Shown one piece after another: positions 1 to 11,940 of a stretch of DNA of 64,000 bases. The notes below the pieces were generated by a model. The model was not told where the DNA came from, did not search any database, and worked only from the letters and a program-made list of their open reading frames with translations. Numbering within the stretch: position 1 is the first letter of the stretch; every line of letters starts with the position of its first letter. The DNA is from Liolophura sinensis (lineage: Eukaryota > Mollusca > Polyplacophora > Chitonida > Chitonidae): the NCBI RefSeq assembly GCF_032854445.1, contig NC_088295.1:77092028-77156027 (forward strand), read 5' to 3'. A program made the translations under genes and the position numbers.

Positions 1-30
1 ACATGGTATATGTATGACTCTGTGTTATAG

Positions 31-120
31 GCTGCCCCTACCCCAGTGCCTAGTCAAGCAGTGAATGGGCCTGTCAATCCAGCTGAGGTGGAGCGATTAA
101 CCGAGGAGGTCATAAAACAG
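31..120 (+). CDS. MARS1: MARS1 penultimate coding exon
   Basis: 90 nt, phase 0 to 0. Encodes a Pro/Ala-rich linker ([14 protein letters not shown]) and the first helix of the WHEP domain ([12 protein letters not shown]). Flanked by AG at 29-30 and GT at 121-122. Confidence 0.9.
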
Positions 121-998
121 GTATCATGTTACATGTAACCCCCAAATAATTACTGGGTGGGACAGAAATAGGTCAGGTTATTGCACTAAATGAGCTAAGA
201 GTTGGGACATTTTTCTGTAGACTCTGGTTTTAATACATGAATACACTTGTTCTCTGTCCTCTCAGATAAAATACAGATAGATGTGTAGGTTCATGAAGTT
301 CACATTTGGCAGCATTCACAGTAAACCCAGATTGCCATTAAGCACAACTTTAGAACTGTTGCTTAACCAAACACCACCACCCCACCCCCCTCCACCCTCC
401 ACCCATTGCTATTTCACAATCAGTAAAGGTGCCAAACTCCATTTTGAATTTTGTCAAAATTTGATCATGGTTTGTGTGTTTTCAGGTGTTTTAATGAGAG
501 AAATCTATCACTGTTTGAACTTCTTTTGAGGTAACTGATTGCATCAAAATTTTAACTGAAGTTAGAAATCACTAGGTGAAATCTCCCTTTGGTGTGAATA
601 TTCTTGGAGACAGTTTTAACAGTCTGCTATCATATTAATGAAAAATTCCTGCTGTTAATGATAAGGGCATAAATCTCCAATCAAATAATAAAATCACAGA
701 GTGTTTCGTTGCATTGTCTCTGTTTTTGTATCAGATTTTTGACAATCAACCATACCTCCTTACCGACTCGTCATGTCCATTATAATTCTTGATTATTCTC
801 TGAATTTTTTTTTGTCTTAATCTTCAGGGAAATATTGTACGGGAGCTAAAAGCACAAAAGAAAGACAAGGCGGAGATTGACACAGCTGTGTCAGGGTTGT
901 TGCAGTTGAAGAAGCAGCTAGCCCTGGCCCAAGGACAGGACCCACTAGAGCTGGCTGCCGGGGCTGGCAAGAAACGCAGCAAAGGGAAAAAGAAATAA
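31..998 (+). CDS. MARS1: Methionyl-tRNA synthetase, cytoplasmic: 3' end (two coding exons, WHEP domain)
   Basis: Partial gene; the catalytic part lies upstream of the window. Exon 31-120 follows a TAG acceptor and ends at a GTATCA donor. Exon 828-998 follows a pyrimidine-rich CTTCAG acceptor and ends in TAA. The phases join at 0, giving 86 residues. The join reads ...[20 protein letters not shown]..., the signature of the helix-turn-helix WHEP-TRS domain at the C terminus of animal MARS1, followed by a Lys-rich tail (KKRSKGKKK) as in vertebrates. The full enzyme charges tRNA-Met; in animals the WHEP region is linked to tRNA binding and the multisynthetase complex. Glu-Pro-, Gly-, His- and Trp-tRNA synthetases also have WHEP domains, but the [11 protein letters not shown] motif, single terminal copy and basic tail fit MARS1 best. 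Confidence 0.93.
121..827 (+). other. MARS1 last intron
   Basis: GT-AG intron inside the WHEP coding region, AT-rich, ending in a long T tract and CTTCAG. No coding or mobile sequence recognised. Confidence 0.85.
828..998 (+). CDS. MARS1: MARS1 terminal coding exon
   Basis: 171 nt including TAA at 996-998. Encodes the remainder of the WHEP domain from [14 protein letters not shown] and a Gly/Ala stretch ending in a Lys-rich tail. The long open frame on the opposite strand over the same bases is a shadow. Confidence 0.93.
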   Translation, partial: GNIVRELKAQKKDKAEIDTAVSGLLQLKKQLALAQGQDPLELAAGAGKKRSKGKKK

Positions 999-2115
999 CC
1001 CATCATGACTGTTAGTGTGTAACTTATACTGTACTACAACAATATTTTACCAATATATGTGCAAGTTAAGATACATTTTCCGCAATGAAATAACATATGT
1101 ATTTATGTTGAAACACCTTTTAGGGGTTGTCCAACTTTATTCTTCTTTGAATGCACATCTTCAGTTTGCTAAAGAATCATGTAAGTTGTCGTGGCTGTGG
1201 TTTCTTCCGCAGAAATCTCAGAAGAACTGGAAAAAGTGTACCACAGCTCCAGTTCTACAAAAGCTTCTACTGTTATATATATTTGGTTCATTGAGGTAAC
1301 ATTTCTTAATATGTGTATTCAGTAAATGTCAAAATATTTTCTCATGCATGAAGCTGTGGCAGATGAAGCCCAGAGTACACAGAGCACTTTACAAACAAAA
1401 GTGCTGAAAATGTTGAATGCTCATTATGCTTATCATGATTATAACTATCAGCAGTCGTTTTTTGTGTTTGCATGGAAACAGCTTTTCATGAGCACTCATA
1501 ATGTACAAGCACATACAGATGGCATTTCAATGCATTTTCGTGTATAAATGTATACTCATCAGTGACCATGATTCATGTTTGTCTCAGGTAAAACAATCGT
1601 TGTTTACTCACATTAACAGATGTACAGATCTATTCAAAATGGTTTACATATTGAAATATGTACATACTTGTAGTTCTTCCCAGTGCTTCCTTTCATGCTT
1701 TATAAATTTATCTGCTATGATATGTTTTATCTTTGTATCATAATGAATTATTGATGTATGTAGTGGTGGTAGAAGTGTTTAGTTTTCAGTTGCATACATA
1801 TATTTTGCTGTAAAAGTAATGTGTTTAAATAACGTATTATACACGGGATGTATAAGCAGCAGTAACAGTGTAAATATGACACCATTAACCAAACCAGGAA
1901 GACATCCCATATACATGTAAGGCATTTTAATATGGTATGAAATAATACAGTACAGGTAAGTCATATTGCTAAAAAATAAATAAATAAACAAACAAATAAA
2001 CATTGTGCAATTTTGAATATGAATACTGACCCAAGACTACTGTCTCGAGTGCATTGCACTCTGTAGAATTTCAGATTATTGCAGGATTTGTGAAAATAAA
2101 TTTTTCCGGAAGCCT
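999..2115 (+). other. MARS1: Probable MARS1 3' UTR with candidate poly(A) signal
   Basis: No coding signal after the stop. An AATAAA at 2095-2100 is a plausible poly(A) signal; an earlier AATAAA-rich stretch at about 1976-1996 is an alternative. The 3' UTR length is inferred, not shown. Confidence 0.35.
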
Positions 2116-2384
2116 TAATCTTCTGTATTTCTTTTCTTTTTAAACATATTTGATTTGCATTCAGTTTAGAAAGTTAAAAACTTTTCAGAGATCACAAGGT
2201 TGTCTATTGCTACTTATGAACTTAATGCCTGGCCTTGTGCATGACCTTTAGTTGGATAGTAGGTTACTAATGGTTTTATAGACAAAGCGAACTTTTGGAA
2301 GTTAAGAATGTGTCTGAGCTAAGTTGTTCCTAGTGATGTGGCACTTACATTTAGCATAGTGATGTGCATGTATGTATAGTCTTG

Positions 2385-2625
2385 GCATTCTTCATCCTAC
2401 TTAAACATTTTTCAGTCATATGGCACCAAAGTGTCATTATGTGTGAGTGCTACCAAAGTGCCGCCTCATAGTATCTCGTCAAAAACACCAAACATAACCT
2501 CAAACCCAGTCACATTATACTGACACCAGGCCAACCTGTCCTGTTTCCTTGACCTAACCTCTCAGTGCTGAGTGCCAAGTGAAGCCTTTTGTATGACCCG
2601 GCCCTTATTTGCTTTTCACAGAAAT
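2385..2625 (-). repeat. Decayed tRNA-derived SINE, family B
   Basis: On the minus strand this matches the body and tail of the better copies at 26070-26395 and 37083-37432. Shared landmarks are TTTTTCAGTCATATG, the ATTATACTGACAC box and a GACCCGGCCC segment near the head. It is divergent and has lost its tRNA-like head. Confidence 0.6.
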
Positions 2626-2637
2626 TTTTATTCAACC

Positions 2638-3003
2638 TTAAAGGTGAAGAAAACACGAACATAAAGTATTCTCAGATGAAAGACCATTAAACACTGTCCA
2701 GGAAAATAGCTTTAATTATTGTTTTACAATTTTTCAAAGCAACTAAAATGCATTTAAAAGCTAGGATTCTATGGTGATTTGTTGGGATCCAGAGCATATC
2801 AATGATGTCACAGCCCCAATATTTTTGGTTTGAAATTTTTTGTTTCAACGTCCATTTGTTGAATGCAGAGAATCCAAAGTTTTAAAGGCATTTTACTATG
2901 TTGAAAATTATTCTAAAAAAATGAATCAAACTATTTTCCCAGACAATACATGATGGTCTTTGATTTGACGTACTTCGTGTGTAGCCTGTTCTTTGCCTTT
3001 AAA
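2638..3003. mobile_element. Non-autonomous inverted-repeat element (MITE-B, copy 1)
   Basis: The left end (TTAAAGGTGAAGAAAAC..., then AAAGACCATTAAACACTGTCC) is mirrored by the reverse complement of the right end (AAAGGCAAAGAACAGG..., then CAAAGACCATCATGTATTGTC). The internal sequence, including GCATTTAAAAGCTAGGATTCT, resembles 23263-23713. There is no coding capacity, so this is a MITE-like element of unknown superfamily. Confidence 0.65.
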
Positions 3004-3254
3004 TCTGGTTGCTATAGTGACAGATTAGTCAAGTAAATGTACTTACATTTTAGTCTGTGATGTGTAATTATAAAGTCCTCCTGCAAATACACTGTTTGGC
3101 TTTGAGCTGGCCTTCGTTTTATTCATGTAACACCACACCCTTATGACACACATGTAGGCCTAGATCAAGGACTGTACCCTATCTTATAGTATAGGCACTC
3201 TCTCACTTCTGTGCGTATAGTTGTTGTTGTATACTGAAATGTTTCAAATGCAAT

Positions 3255-3370
3255 TATGGCATTGACTTCAATGCTCACAGTTACTGCAAACTTTAAGGAA
3301 TTCACTTCAATGCTCACAGTTACTCCAAACTTGAAGGCATGCAGTTCAATGCTCACAGTAATCCTCTGAT
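3255..3370. repeat. 39-bp tandem repeat, about 2.5 copies
   Basis: A unit beginning TTCAATGCTCACAGTTACT recurs at 39-bp spacing three times, the last copy partial. Confidence 0.75.
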
Positions 3371-3962
3371 GTACAATACAGTACAATATATGCACGACCA
3401 ACCACTAAGACTAGCCCCCTTGTCCAGCTGTTTCAAATCAGCCTGTGCTTTAATGTGACTTGATAACTGTAGTATGTAAGCAAAATGAAATCCCAGCCAC
3501 TAGCATCTCACTGTAAAGTATTGACGTTGGACACAGTGACATCCATGCTGATTTTTCAGCAAACTGCTTGCATGTCATAAATATTACCTATTTAGCAGTT
3601 GAGAAACAGATCCCAATACATAACTTCTTCCACATATTTTCAAATCCAAAAGCAGATATGATTTCACTATTAACAATACTTACAATTTACAATAAGATTT
3701 TAGTGTAGGTTTATGTACTTTTTCATACGTTCCATTTTCCATGAAGACTTATACACCAAACTCATGAGTATTTCACTTAGATGACATGCATTATGAGTGG
3801 AGGAAACCATCACCTGGTAGAGATCCTCCCAAGTACGACTGGAGAAGCTCACATCAGGCCCCTGTGTTATTGTGCTGCATCAACATGTACCTAGTGGTTA
3901 GAAAAAAAAAAAGATTCTTAACATGTATTAAATGGCCATTGATATTTTTGATTGGTTATGTA

Positions 3963-4078
3963 TTTACTTATTTGATTTGTGTGTTTGTGCCGTGCTCACT
4001 TACATGATGGGGGTCAGCATTATGGTGGAAGGAAACCGGGCAGAGGGGAGAAACCCACAAACACCTCCACAGGTTTTT
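3963..4078 (-). repeat. Degenerate SINE family A fragment
   Basis: Minus-strand match to the SINE-A body: GTCAGCATTATGGTGGAAGG, AACCGGGCAGAG and GAAACCCAC are recognisable, with substitutions and small deletions. Confidence 0.65.
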
Positions 4079-5727
4079 ATTTATCTGGTGTAACAATAAT
4101 TGCGGTCAAGTTTGAAAGTGGCCAGAGGGAGGGGGTGGGTGGTTGGGGTTGGTCAGGGTACTTTATACTTCTCAGTATTAAAGGAGAGCAATATTAAAGG
4201 GTTTTAAAGTATTGTCATGCACATGTATCACCTAGATATTCACAAGAACACAGGCCCTGCAGCCCTTAGTCTAATAATACAACGAACACTATATATCACT
4301 TCGCAGTCAGAGAGATTGGAGTTCAACAGTGGCATATCGAGTAGGAATTGGCAGAGTTCTGTTACACACAATTGACGTCAAATCACAGTTTACGTGCTCC
4401 ACCCAGTAAACACAAACAGAATGGGGCATACCATTCCAACAGGGCTGAAAAACATATTGGCCACAAATAACTGGAAATGTGTAAGACAATCCCCAAGGAC
4501 ATTTTTCAAAGTCATATAATTATTTTGGATCTCATTGTTCATGGGGCTGTTTGTTCAACTTCTTTCAACCCTGTCTGCCAGTGTGGCGTGTACAAGCCTG
4601 TAGGTCATGCAGGAGGAGAATTCCCAGGTCAGTGTTTTACCCTGGGCATTTAGGTTTTCTCCACGATACTCATAAAGCTCATCATTACATATATGATTCA
4701 AAAGTTTGAAAAGTCATCAGGCGACCTGCATTGTAAATGATGATGCTAATATTTTTGAATGGCAATTATTTGCGCTATTCTAAAACAATAGCACTAGATT
4801 GGATTTGCACTGATCAAATTTTTGGCCAAAAGTCTCTGGTATGGTCTTCTCTAAAAAACAAAACAACAAAATAAATACGTGACATGTGACACATACTGTA
4901 CGGTGGATAAAATGATCCAAAATTAATACCTGCATTATTAATACAGTTAATTTATTGAACAAACTTCCTAAACATATGTAGCACTGTAACAGTAAGTCAA
5001 AGTAAGAGTATATAAATGAACAATTCTGAGTTGACTGCACATATAGAAGTACATGTTGTAATAAGTGTTTGTCAGGGGGAAAGATAATCTTTTCAGCTAC
5101 AGCTGAGGACGAGAGCAGATGGAGCAGACTGGAAAACAAGAATGCTTTGTAAAAATCCACATAGACCTCAACACAAGAAAATACTGATGAGATGATTATT
5201 AAAGCAGTAAAGCCACATACAATTACATTGCTCTAAAATGTTGAAAACCAAATTCTAAAAGTGTATGCAGCAGTTGTACATGACCTTTTATGCTTATTTA
5301 AACAAGTTTCACTATCTTCACTGTTCAGTTCTAGCATTGTGGTGATCCCAAATACATTCATCAGTAAAGCTGTGACTCTTAGCTTACGCCTTAGGCCTTT
5401 TCTGTGACAAGGCACTGAGCTGCATAATTCTTACACAGAAATCAGTGGCACACCACAGAAACAAATTCATTCTGGATAAACCAGCAAATTAACAAAGTTT
5501 ACCACCTGAAATTCAGAAACATACATCTTTCAATATCCTTCAACACTGTAATATTAACCATCAACATTTGTTTATATTACTGGTATGTATTAAATTACAT
5601 GTGCATCTATGCCCATAACTGAGGAATGATATACTGGTATGTCCATCACAGTTCATGCTGTTGCTGGTAGGCCTATACATGTACTGGATGTACTGGTATG
5701 TCTCAACTTAGCTGAAAAAATAAGGCG
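4079..5727. other. Intergenic region between MARS1 and GTF2E2
   Basis: AT-rich sequence between two convergent genes, partly the GTF2E2 3' UTR on the minus strand. The reading frames here are short and low in complexity. No gene or RNA recognised. Confidence 0.5.
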
Positions 5728-6579
5728 TTATTTTTCTGAATAATCTTGTAGAATGTCCTGTAAATGCTCATTGTGCTTTTTGAAATTGTTGTTCCGCTTT
5801 TTCCGATTAGCTTTCCTTCTTTTCTGTACGGGAGCAGTTTTCAGGCCAATGTCCTGCATGGATTTGATCCCTTGCTTCTCCAGATAGTCATCTATTTTCC
5901 CATCATCAACGCCTTCAACTGTTACACTTCTCCACAGCTTCTTAAACTCATCGTCCACTGTGAACTGACAGTCTGCGTCATTATAGAATATAATTTTCTT
6001 TTTGTCAATGGGACGTGTTATGAATGTTATTTTGCTCCCTAAAGCCTTCACAACACTATCACAACGAGGAAGGGCCTCTTCGATGTCCTCAAGCAATATT
6101 CCACCAAGTCCCTTCAAATCATGTGTTCGTAAAAGCTTCAACAAACTGACCTTGTCCCGGACTCGATTATATTTGGGTTTAAAAGCAAATTTAAATCCAT
6201 CTGTGACCTCCACCTTGGGGTTATTGAGAAGAGCCTCTGTGGAGAGCCAGTGTTTTTGACGCGCACCGATGTCCAGCTGGTTGGTTTCATCCAGGATTTC
6301 ATCAATAGTCAATGGATGATAATCACCAGCTTGGTGACGCTTTTTCAAATATTTCACTATCTTTGCCAATATGCTGAACTTGTACTGGGAGCTACCCTGC
6401 ATTGATTTATAGTCAACTCGGTCGCTAGCTGGCTTTGGTGGAGGAAGTTTTGATTTCTTTTTCTCTGGCCTGTCATCTCGATCTTTGTTCTTCCTCTTCT
6501 CGGGCTTTCTTTCTACGACTGGGCGAGAAAGAGCTCTCTGAATGAAGGCATTGCGGTCCTTTAACAACTCAGGATCCAT
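5728..6579 (-). CDS. GTF2E2: General transcription factor IIE subunit 2 (TFIIE beta)
   Basis: 283 residues in one coding exon, close to the 291 of the human protein. TFIIE beta pairs with TFIIE alpha in the RNA polymerase II pre-initiation complex, helping recruit and regulate TFIIH and open the promoter. Visible in order: an N-terminal [12 protein letters not shown] segment; a Lys-rich linker; the core winged-helix domain ([18 protein letters not shown], then [18 protein letters not shown] and [11 protein letters not shown]); a second winged helix with [15 protein letters not shown]; a [16 protein letters not shown] motif; and a basic C terminus ending [14 protein letters not shown]. An upstream in-frame ATG at 6606 would add nine residues, but it lies across a splice acceptor, so the conserved MDP start is preferred. 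Stop TAA at 5728-5730. Confidence 0.96.
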   Translation of the reverse strand: MDPELLKDRNAFIQRALSRPVVERKPEKRKNKDRDDRPEKKKSKLPPPKPASDRVDYKSMQGSSQYKFSILAKIVKYLKKRHQAGDYHPLTIDEILDETNQLDIGARQKHWLSTEALLNNPKVEVTDGFKFAFKPKYNRVRDKVSLLKLLRTHDLKGLGGILLEDIEEALPRCDSVVKALGSKITFITRPIDKKKIIFYNDADCQFTVDDEFKKLWRSVTVEGVDDGKIDDYLEKQGIKSMQDIGLKTAPVQKRRKANRKKRNNNFKKHNEHLQDILQDYSEK

Positions 6580-6592
6580 TCCTACCTTTCTT
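6580..6592 (-). other. GTF2E2: GTF2E2 5' UTR stretch after a splice acceptor
   Basis: Read on the minus strand, a T-rich tract ending TTTTTTGGCAG sits just upstream, followed by AAGAAAGGTAGGA and the ATG. This is a good 3' splice site, so an upstream non-coding exon probably exists. I could not locate it. Confidence 0.6.
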
Positions 6593-6606
6593 CTGCCAAA
6601 AAACAA

Positions 6607-7926
6607 ACAAACAAAGAATTATTTGAATATTTCACGAATACCATGACAGTAACAGCATTAGCATTATTTGGCATTACTCTTTTAGATAACAATGATAATA
6701 CAGTTACTTAAATATCCACCTGCTAAATGACAGATCTACCAATCTGATATACGATGATAGTTTTATGAGTGAAGGAAAGCACACTATAATAAGCTCTACA
6801 AAACAGCTTAAATTCGCAACACATGCATTTTCCATAAAAATTAAAAATACATCACCCAGTGCAAACTGGTTTAATTTAACATGAACATGAACCAGGACAG
6901 AAGAAGCTGTTTTACCCCCACCAACAGCAAGTTCATTAATTCTAACAAATTAAGTCTCATATTATAATTAATGCAATCTTTGCCAAATTAAAGTCAATTT
7001 TAGACCAAATTCAAAATTTTTCATTTTTCTCTTGATTTATCTTCAAGGGTATTCATAGGTGACATTTGTCAGAAAATCTAATATCTTTGTCCCTCCTCTG
7101 CACAGCACCCCACCTTCCCCCACTCCCCCTAAAAAAAAACACCAAAAAAAAAACCCCACTAAGATTTTTCTAATATGGGAGTTCGAATTCGAGCTCTTTG
7201 GTCATTAAAGGTACAAATATTCCGACTGTATCATGTGAGCTGTGAAAAATGTTTCCCAATCAGTTAACTTACTGAACAGCTATCTTAGTAGGTTCCAGAG
7301 CCACAAATTACACCTCTTTCCTTTAGAAACTTCTCCAGTTCACATATATTTAGCTCCTCAGTTTTTTACATCACTTGTCTACTATATTTTACTTTCCATG
7401 ACACTTTTTCCATACCCCATATTATAGTAAATGTGATCAAGAATAGTTGTCTAACATTTCTGACAGCAGACCATTTTTACCTTTAGCGCTAAAAGAGTTC
7501 AAACTTGAAACTCCCTTTTTCTGTCTGATCATCTTGTAAGACAATGGCTTGAGCACACATGTACATGTACTTAACTTTTTAGATATATGTCACTTAACAA
7601 GCAAGCCTTCTACTTTGTCCCTATACATGAAGGCCACTCTATCCACGTTTCTGGAAATGTGTGTCAAAAGCACTAGCAGATCAATCATTCAAAATTTACT
7701 GTTTATACTAGGTATATATCTTAAGTTGTCTAACGGTATAAATTATGACATTTTCATTAAAAGAAAAGAATGGTTTCCGGATGGACACATGAGAATTGTT
7801 GTACATGAGAATTTGTACATATATATATGGGGAATAGAAACAGATCTGCATGTTTTCATTCATGTCACTATCATATTAGGTTGACTGCCTGTTTTAAAGA
7901 TAAGGTTATTGCATGTGTATGTATGT
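6607..7926. other. Upstream or intronic region of GTF2E2
   Basis: AT-rich, with A- and C-rich homopolymer stretches near 7090-7160. No coding similarity recognised on either strand. Confidence 0.5.
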
Positions 7927-7938
7927 AAGTATGCTTTG

Positions 7939-8208
7939 AGGGGCCTCCGTGGCTCAGTCGGTTAGCGCGCTAGCACAGCGTAATGACCCAGGAGTCTCTC
8001 ACCAATGCGGTCGCTGTGAGTTCAAATCCAGCTCGTGCTGGCTTCCTCTCCGGTCGTACGTGGGAAGGTTTGTCAGCAACCTGCGGATGGTCATGGGTTT
8101 CCCCCGGGCTGTACACGGTTTCCACCCACCATAATGCTGGCCGCCGTTGTATAAGTGAAATATTCTTGAGTACGGCGTAAGACACCAATCAAATAAATAA
8201 ATAAATAA
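7939..8208 (+). mobile_element. Full-length tRNA-derived SINE, family A
   Basis: The head is tRNA-like: GGCCTCCGTGGCTCAGTCGG includes a polymerase III A box, and GAGTTCAAATCC is the B box. The SINE body follows (ACCTGCGGATGGTCATGGG, CACCATAATGCTGGCCGCC, AAGTGAAATATTCTTGAGTA), with an (AAAT)n tail. The flanks AAGTATGCTTTG and AAGTATGCTCTG form an imperfect target-site duplication. The target is itself an older family B fragment. Confidence 0.9.
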
Positions 8209-8268
8209 GTATGCTCTGGGTTTAACACCAAAATTTTTCAGTCATATAACAACAACAAGCCCTTGGGT
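8206..8268 (-). repeat. SINE family B tail fragment
   Basis: GGGTTTAACACCAAAATTTTTCAGTCATATAAC and the following bases match the terminal part of family B (compare 37110-37150). It is split from its upstream flank by the family A insertion. Confidence 0.5.
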
Positions 8269-11036
8269 GTGTGTGTATATACTGCATAATGGAAGTTGAA
8301 CTTGTTGATGTATGAATGGATATGGCTGCGGAGGATAGTAATCGACTGCTTTCCACAACTTCACAATGCATCCTTCCGGGGTGAATATGTCATGAACATG
8401 AGAGCATCGCCCAAATATAAAAAGCGAACATAGACATTCAGGGGCAATTAAGACGATACACTAATTGAATCCTGGTGAAGCAATGACATAAACAAGAAGT
8501 AGAACAGGAGAACTTTTTTTAATTTTCCATTTAAACACCCAAACCATGACATAAATCAAGCTTTTTATGATCTGACCATACGGTTAAATTGAGGTAGATA
8601 TTGTGGTCTCACTATAGCTCTGAGGTTTCATTCACATGCTTCGTGACGTAAGTCAAATTTCTCGTACCGGGTAATTCTTTTTCAATAGACCGAAAATTTC
8701 TCACCATTATAGGCCTTCGGCTTTCACCATTCACTTAAGACAATTTACCAACTTTTTCGGTGTATCCACCATAAAATCATGCATTTAGCACTGTTTCGGG
8801 AACTTTGAGTTCATGACCTGACCTAAAAATGTGAAATACCTACATGTAAGCTTCTGTTGACTACCCAACGCTGCAAAAGCCAAAAACTGTCAAGAAAATT
8901 TCCATCGGTAATGAAAAATAAGCGTAATTTGTTAAAGAAGTATTGTAAAGAAGTGTATTGTAAAGTGAACGTTGTTGAACGGTTTGGGGAAGTGTCTATT
9001 GTGCCATTTCACATATGCTGATTTTCTAATAAAAATACACCGTGAATACCGAAGGTTACCCAATATTTCCGATGCACTTCTTTGTGCGCTACCCTTCTCC
9101 ACCGTGCTGAGGAAATCAAACAGGGCCTGACCTTTTATCACCTCCAGCGTTGAAGAGTATTCAAGCGAGATAACTCAGGATGAGACCTATTATCCGAATT
9201 GTTTTTGACTGATTGTCCAAATCGGTTACTTCTAAATCAAAGAAGAGCTAATCAATCGAGGTGTAGTAAAGCCTTCGATACATTTCCATATATGGCGATG
9301 AGGAGAGGAGGGGAGGGGTGGTGTTAGTGGATCACAACCGAGTGACGAGGTTCCACGTAGGCCTACGTGTTCTATAGACATACAGTGTACTGTATTATCT
9401 GAACCGGCGTTGGAGTTCGAGACTCGTATTCGCACTCAGATTAGTAGGACCTATAAGTGTTTACTATGCTCAAACTGAACTGAGCACAACACTGTCCTCT
9501 TGTTGGACCTACTTGTAAGCCTTTATTATCGCCAGGTATGCTACTTTTACATTTACAGGTAAAGTATAGCTGACCTACAGACAAGCAAATATAATATTTA
9601 AGAATGATTTAACTTCAGCAATTGCACATGTATACGTTTTATGTGAACATTATATTTCCCTAGCAATAAAGTTCTTAAAACACTTGAAATCATGACGGAT
9701 AAAATATGGAAACTACATCAATGTTTCCAATATCCACTGTAAGGCATACAAATCCATGCATGCATCCCTTTTACACGATGTCTCTTCATAAGAAATAAAA
9801 ATACACCCGCACCCCTCCTTGCGCTTATTATTCATGTCTCATGGAACCTATATGGTGTCAACCATGCATGACAATACTTATTGCCCAGTATATATATATA
9901 TATTCTAGAAAGAACTCTATTCCCCTTGTTTCTTGCCAGCTCCAGGGCGTAACACGAGCCATCAAATCTTATTTCTGATATTTACACGAAATAACCCTAT
10001 ACATGTTTAAACGCGTCCTTTCAAATTTTCTTAACCTTGGGCATATGGTCACGATTGTACAGTATCTTGCACGTTGTTCACGTGAAGTGTTTGGGCCTGT
10101 CAGTTTTTTGCTTTGTTTGAATCATTTCGGCTGTGGTAATTTTGAAAGAAATATTGCTTATAGCAAACGTGGTATCATGTTTCTAATTATACAGACCAAC
10201 GCGATGTCTTAGTGACTTATATGCCTGTGACTGTGATTAGAATTCTGCCAGCCAGACGCTAGCCAATCCCTCTTTTAAACGTTCCAATCAAAGTGTTCTG
10301 CGTGTAGATTGAGTTACTCCATTCTTCAACTGATATTAAGAATTTGTAAGTGGTCTGGTCCAGTATTCCGTTGTCATTTTACTTCTTTATTTTACCACCG
10401 ATATAGGCCTACCTTATAACTTTTTTTTATGTTATACTGAACTGGCTTCTGAAAAAAGAGAACAAATATATTAAAACTTCAATGCCAGGTATAGAATGAG
10501 CCGTGCTAAAGAAAAGATCCATACATTTTATGGTTGTTATGGTTGTTGCATTCGTTAAATTCATTGAAAGGGAATGTCAACATTTAACTCTTGCAACATA
10601 AACATGGCTGGTGATGTTTTGTACCCTAGACACGTACCATATATATACATAGCAGCTTGACATTGACCCTTATCATTTGTCAGGTATGTAATTGTTACAA
10701 ATATGATGCCATGTAACACTATATATAGCATGGCATATCATGCAACACAACCTTCTATAATTTTAATACTTCAGCATATATTAACATAAAAGAACCCAGA
10801 CCATACACTTAAAAAGATCATCCTTTTTGTATGTAGTATTATACTTTTGCTTGAAATCCATGAGGTCACTAGTGTTAATCTGTACATATATGATTTTCTT
10901 TTGATGTATTGTCTTTTCACCGATCCGTGCACAGTATCATCCAGTCCTACAAAGCCATGATAGATCACAGAGTAGTAAACCATCGACCTTTAACAAGTTA
11001 CTAACGAACTTCCTCACAATTGACGTTCAGATACAT
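8269..11036. other. Intergenic region, no gene recognised
   Basis: Contains a short (AT)n tract at about 9890-9905 and a somewhat CpG-richer stretch at about 8900-9450 that could hold a promoter or the first exon of GTF2E2, although no splice-consistent exon could be tied to it. Open frames are short and unlike known proteins. Confidence 0.4.
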
Positions 11037-11291
11037 GTGCTCACCAACTGGTGGAAAAATGCTGATATTCAGCGAAGGTTAGACTGCACAAAGGGCCACA
11101 CGAGCGTCGCCAACGGCTTTTTATACCCAAGGTTCCACAAGTGGCGACATTCGGGTATAATTATTGCGTTGAATGCATCCAATGGCGAAATATATTGCGA
11201 AAAATGTAATGGCGTCATTGAGTACAACGTGATACCCAAGCCATTGAGTAATTTTGCACACATTGAAGTATATAACTCATATAATATATGA
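11037..11291 (+). pseudogene. Possible UBP-type zinc-finger fragment
   Basis: An 84-codon open frame. Its second half reads HKWRHSGIIIALNASNGEIY then CEKCNGVIEY. This resembles the end of ubiquitin-specific protease zinc fingers (H..xH.lal.l..g.iyC..C...iyd, as in USP22-like proteins). The N-terminal metal-binding cysteines of the domain are absent and no splice-compatible neighbours were found. Most likely a decayed fragment or a chance resemblance. Confidence 0.25.
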
Positions 11292-11382
11292 GCGGTCTTA
11301 TCGTACCGGTAATTTACTTCTTTCACAACTACATATGACCACTATTTCAACACTTCAAATGACATTGCTTTACAAGTACATT

Positions 11383-11533
11383 GTTCCTCTCCGGCCGTAA
11401 GTGGGAAGGTGTGCCAGCAACCTGCGGATGGTCGTGGGTTTCGCCCTGGCTCAGCCAGGCTTCCACCCACCATAATGCTGGCCGCCGTCGTATAAGTGAA
11501 ATATTCTTGAGTACGGCGTAAACACCAATCAAA

Positions 11534-11564
<31 letters not shown>

Positions 11565-11569
11565 ATACA
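11383..11569 (+). mobile_element. SINE family A, 5'-truncated
   Basis: Begins at CTCTCCGGCCGTAAGTGGGA, lacks the tRNA-like head, and has a complete body and a long (AAAT)n tail that forms a microsatellite at 11530-11567. Confidence 0.88.
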
Positions 11570-11647
11570 GTACATTGCGGGTACATCTGAAACTGTCATC
11601 AAAACATAGGACATCTGAAACTTAGCTTTGTATGCTGTTTACCATGA

Positions 11648-11940
11648 GCTGGGTGTTCCATGCCAAGTATTGGGTGTTCCATTATGATGTTCTGTCATGG
11701 ACTGAATGCTGTGTACCATGGCTTGGGTGTTCCATGCTAAGTATTGGGTGTTCGATTGTAGTCTTCTGTCATGGACTGAATGCTGTGTGCCATGGGTTGG
11801 GTGTTCAATGTCAAGTATTGGGTGTTCCATTATGGTGCACGATCCAGGATGGTTCGATCCTGGATTCCATGCTGTGTATCTTGGGTTGGGAGCTTTATGT
11901 CCCATTTGAGGTGGATTGGGTGTTCTATACCGTGTAATTA
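11648..11940. repeat. 74-bp minisatellite, about 3-4 copies
   Basis: A unit containing TTGGGTGTTCCAT, GTTCTGTCATGGACTGAATG and CTGTGTACCATGG repeats at about 74 bp. The 30-nt sub-motif TTGGGTGTTCCATGC also recurs within a unit. Overlapping open frames on both strands come from the repeat, not from a gene. Confidence 0.85.

Noticed and set aside
6580-6606. Upstream ATG as the GTF2E2 start
   Set aside because: The extra nine codons cross a TTTTTTGGCAG splice acceptor, and TFIIE beta proteins begin MDP.
7941-8040. tRNA gene
   Set aside because: A and B boxes are present but the sequence continues into the SINE body and tail, and many similar copies exist; it is a tRNA-derived SINE head.
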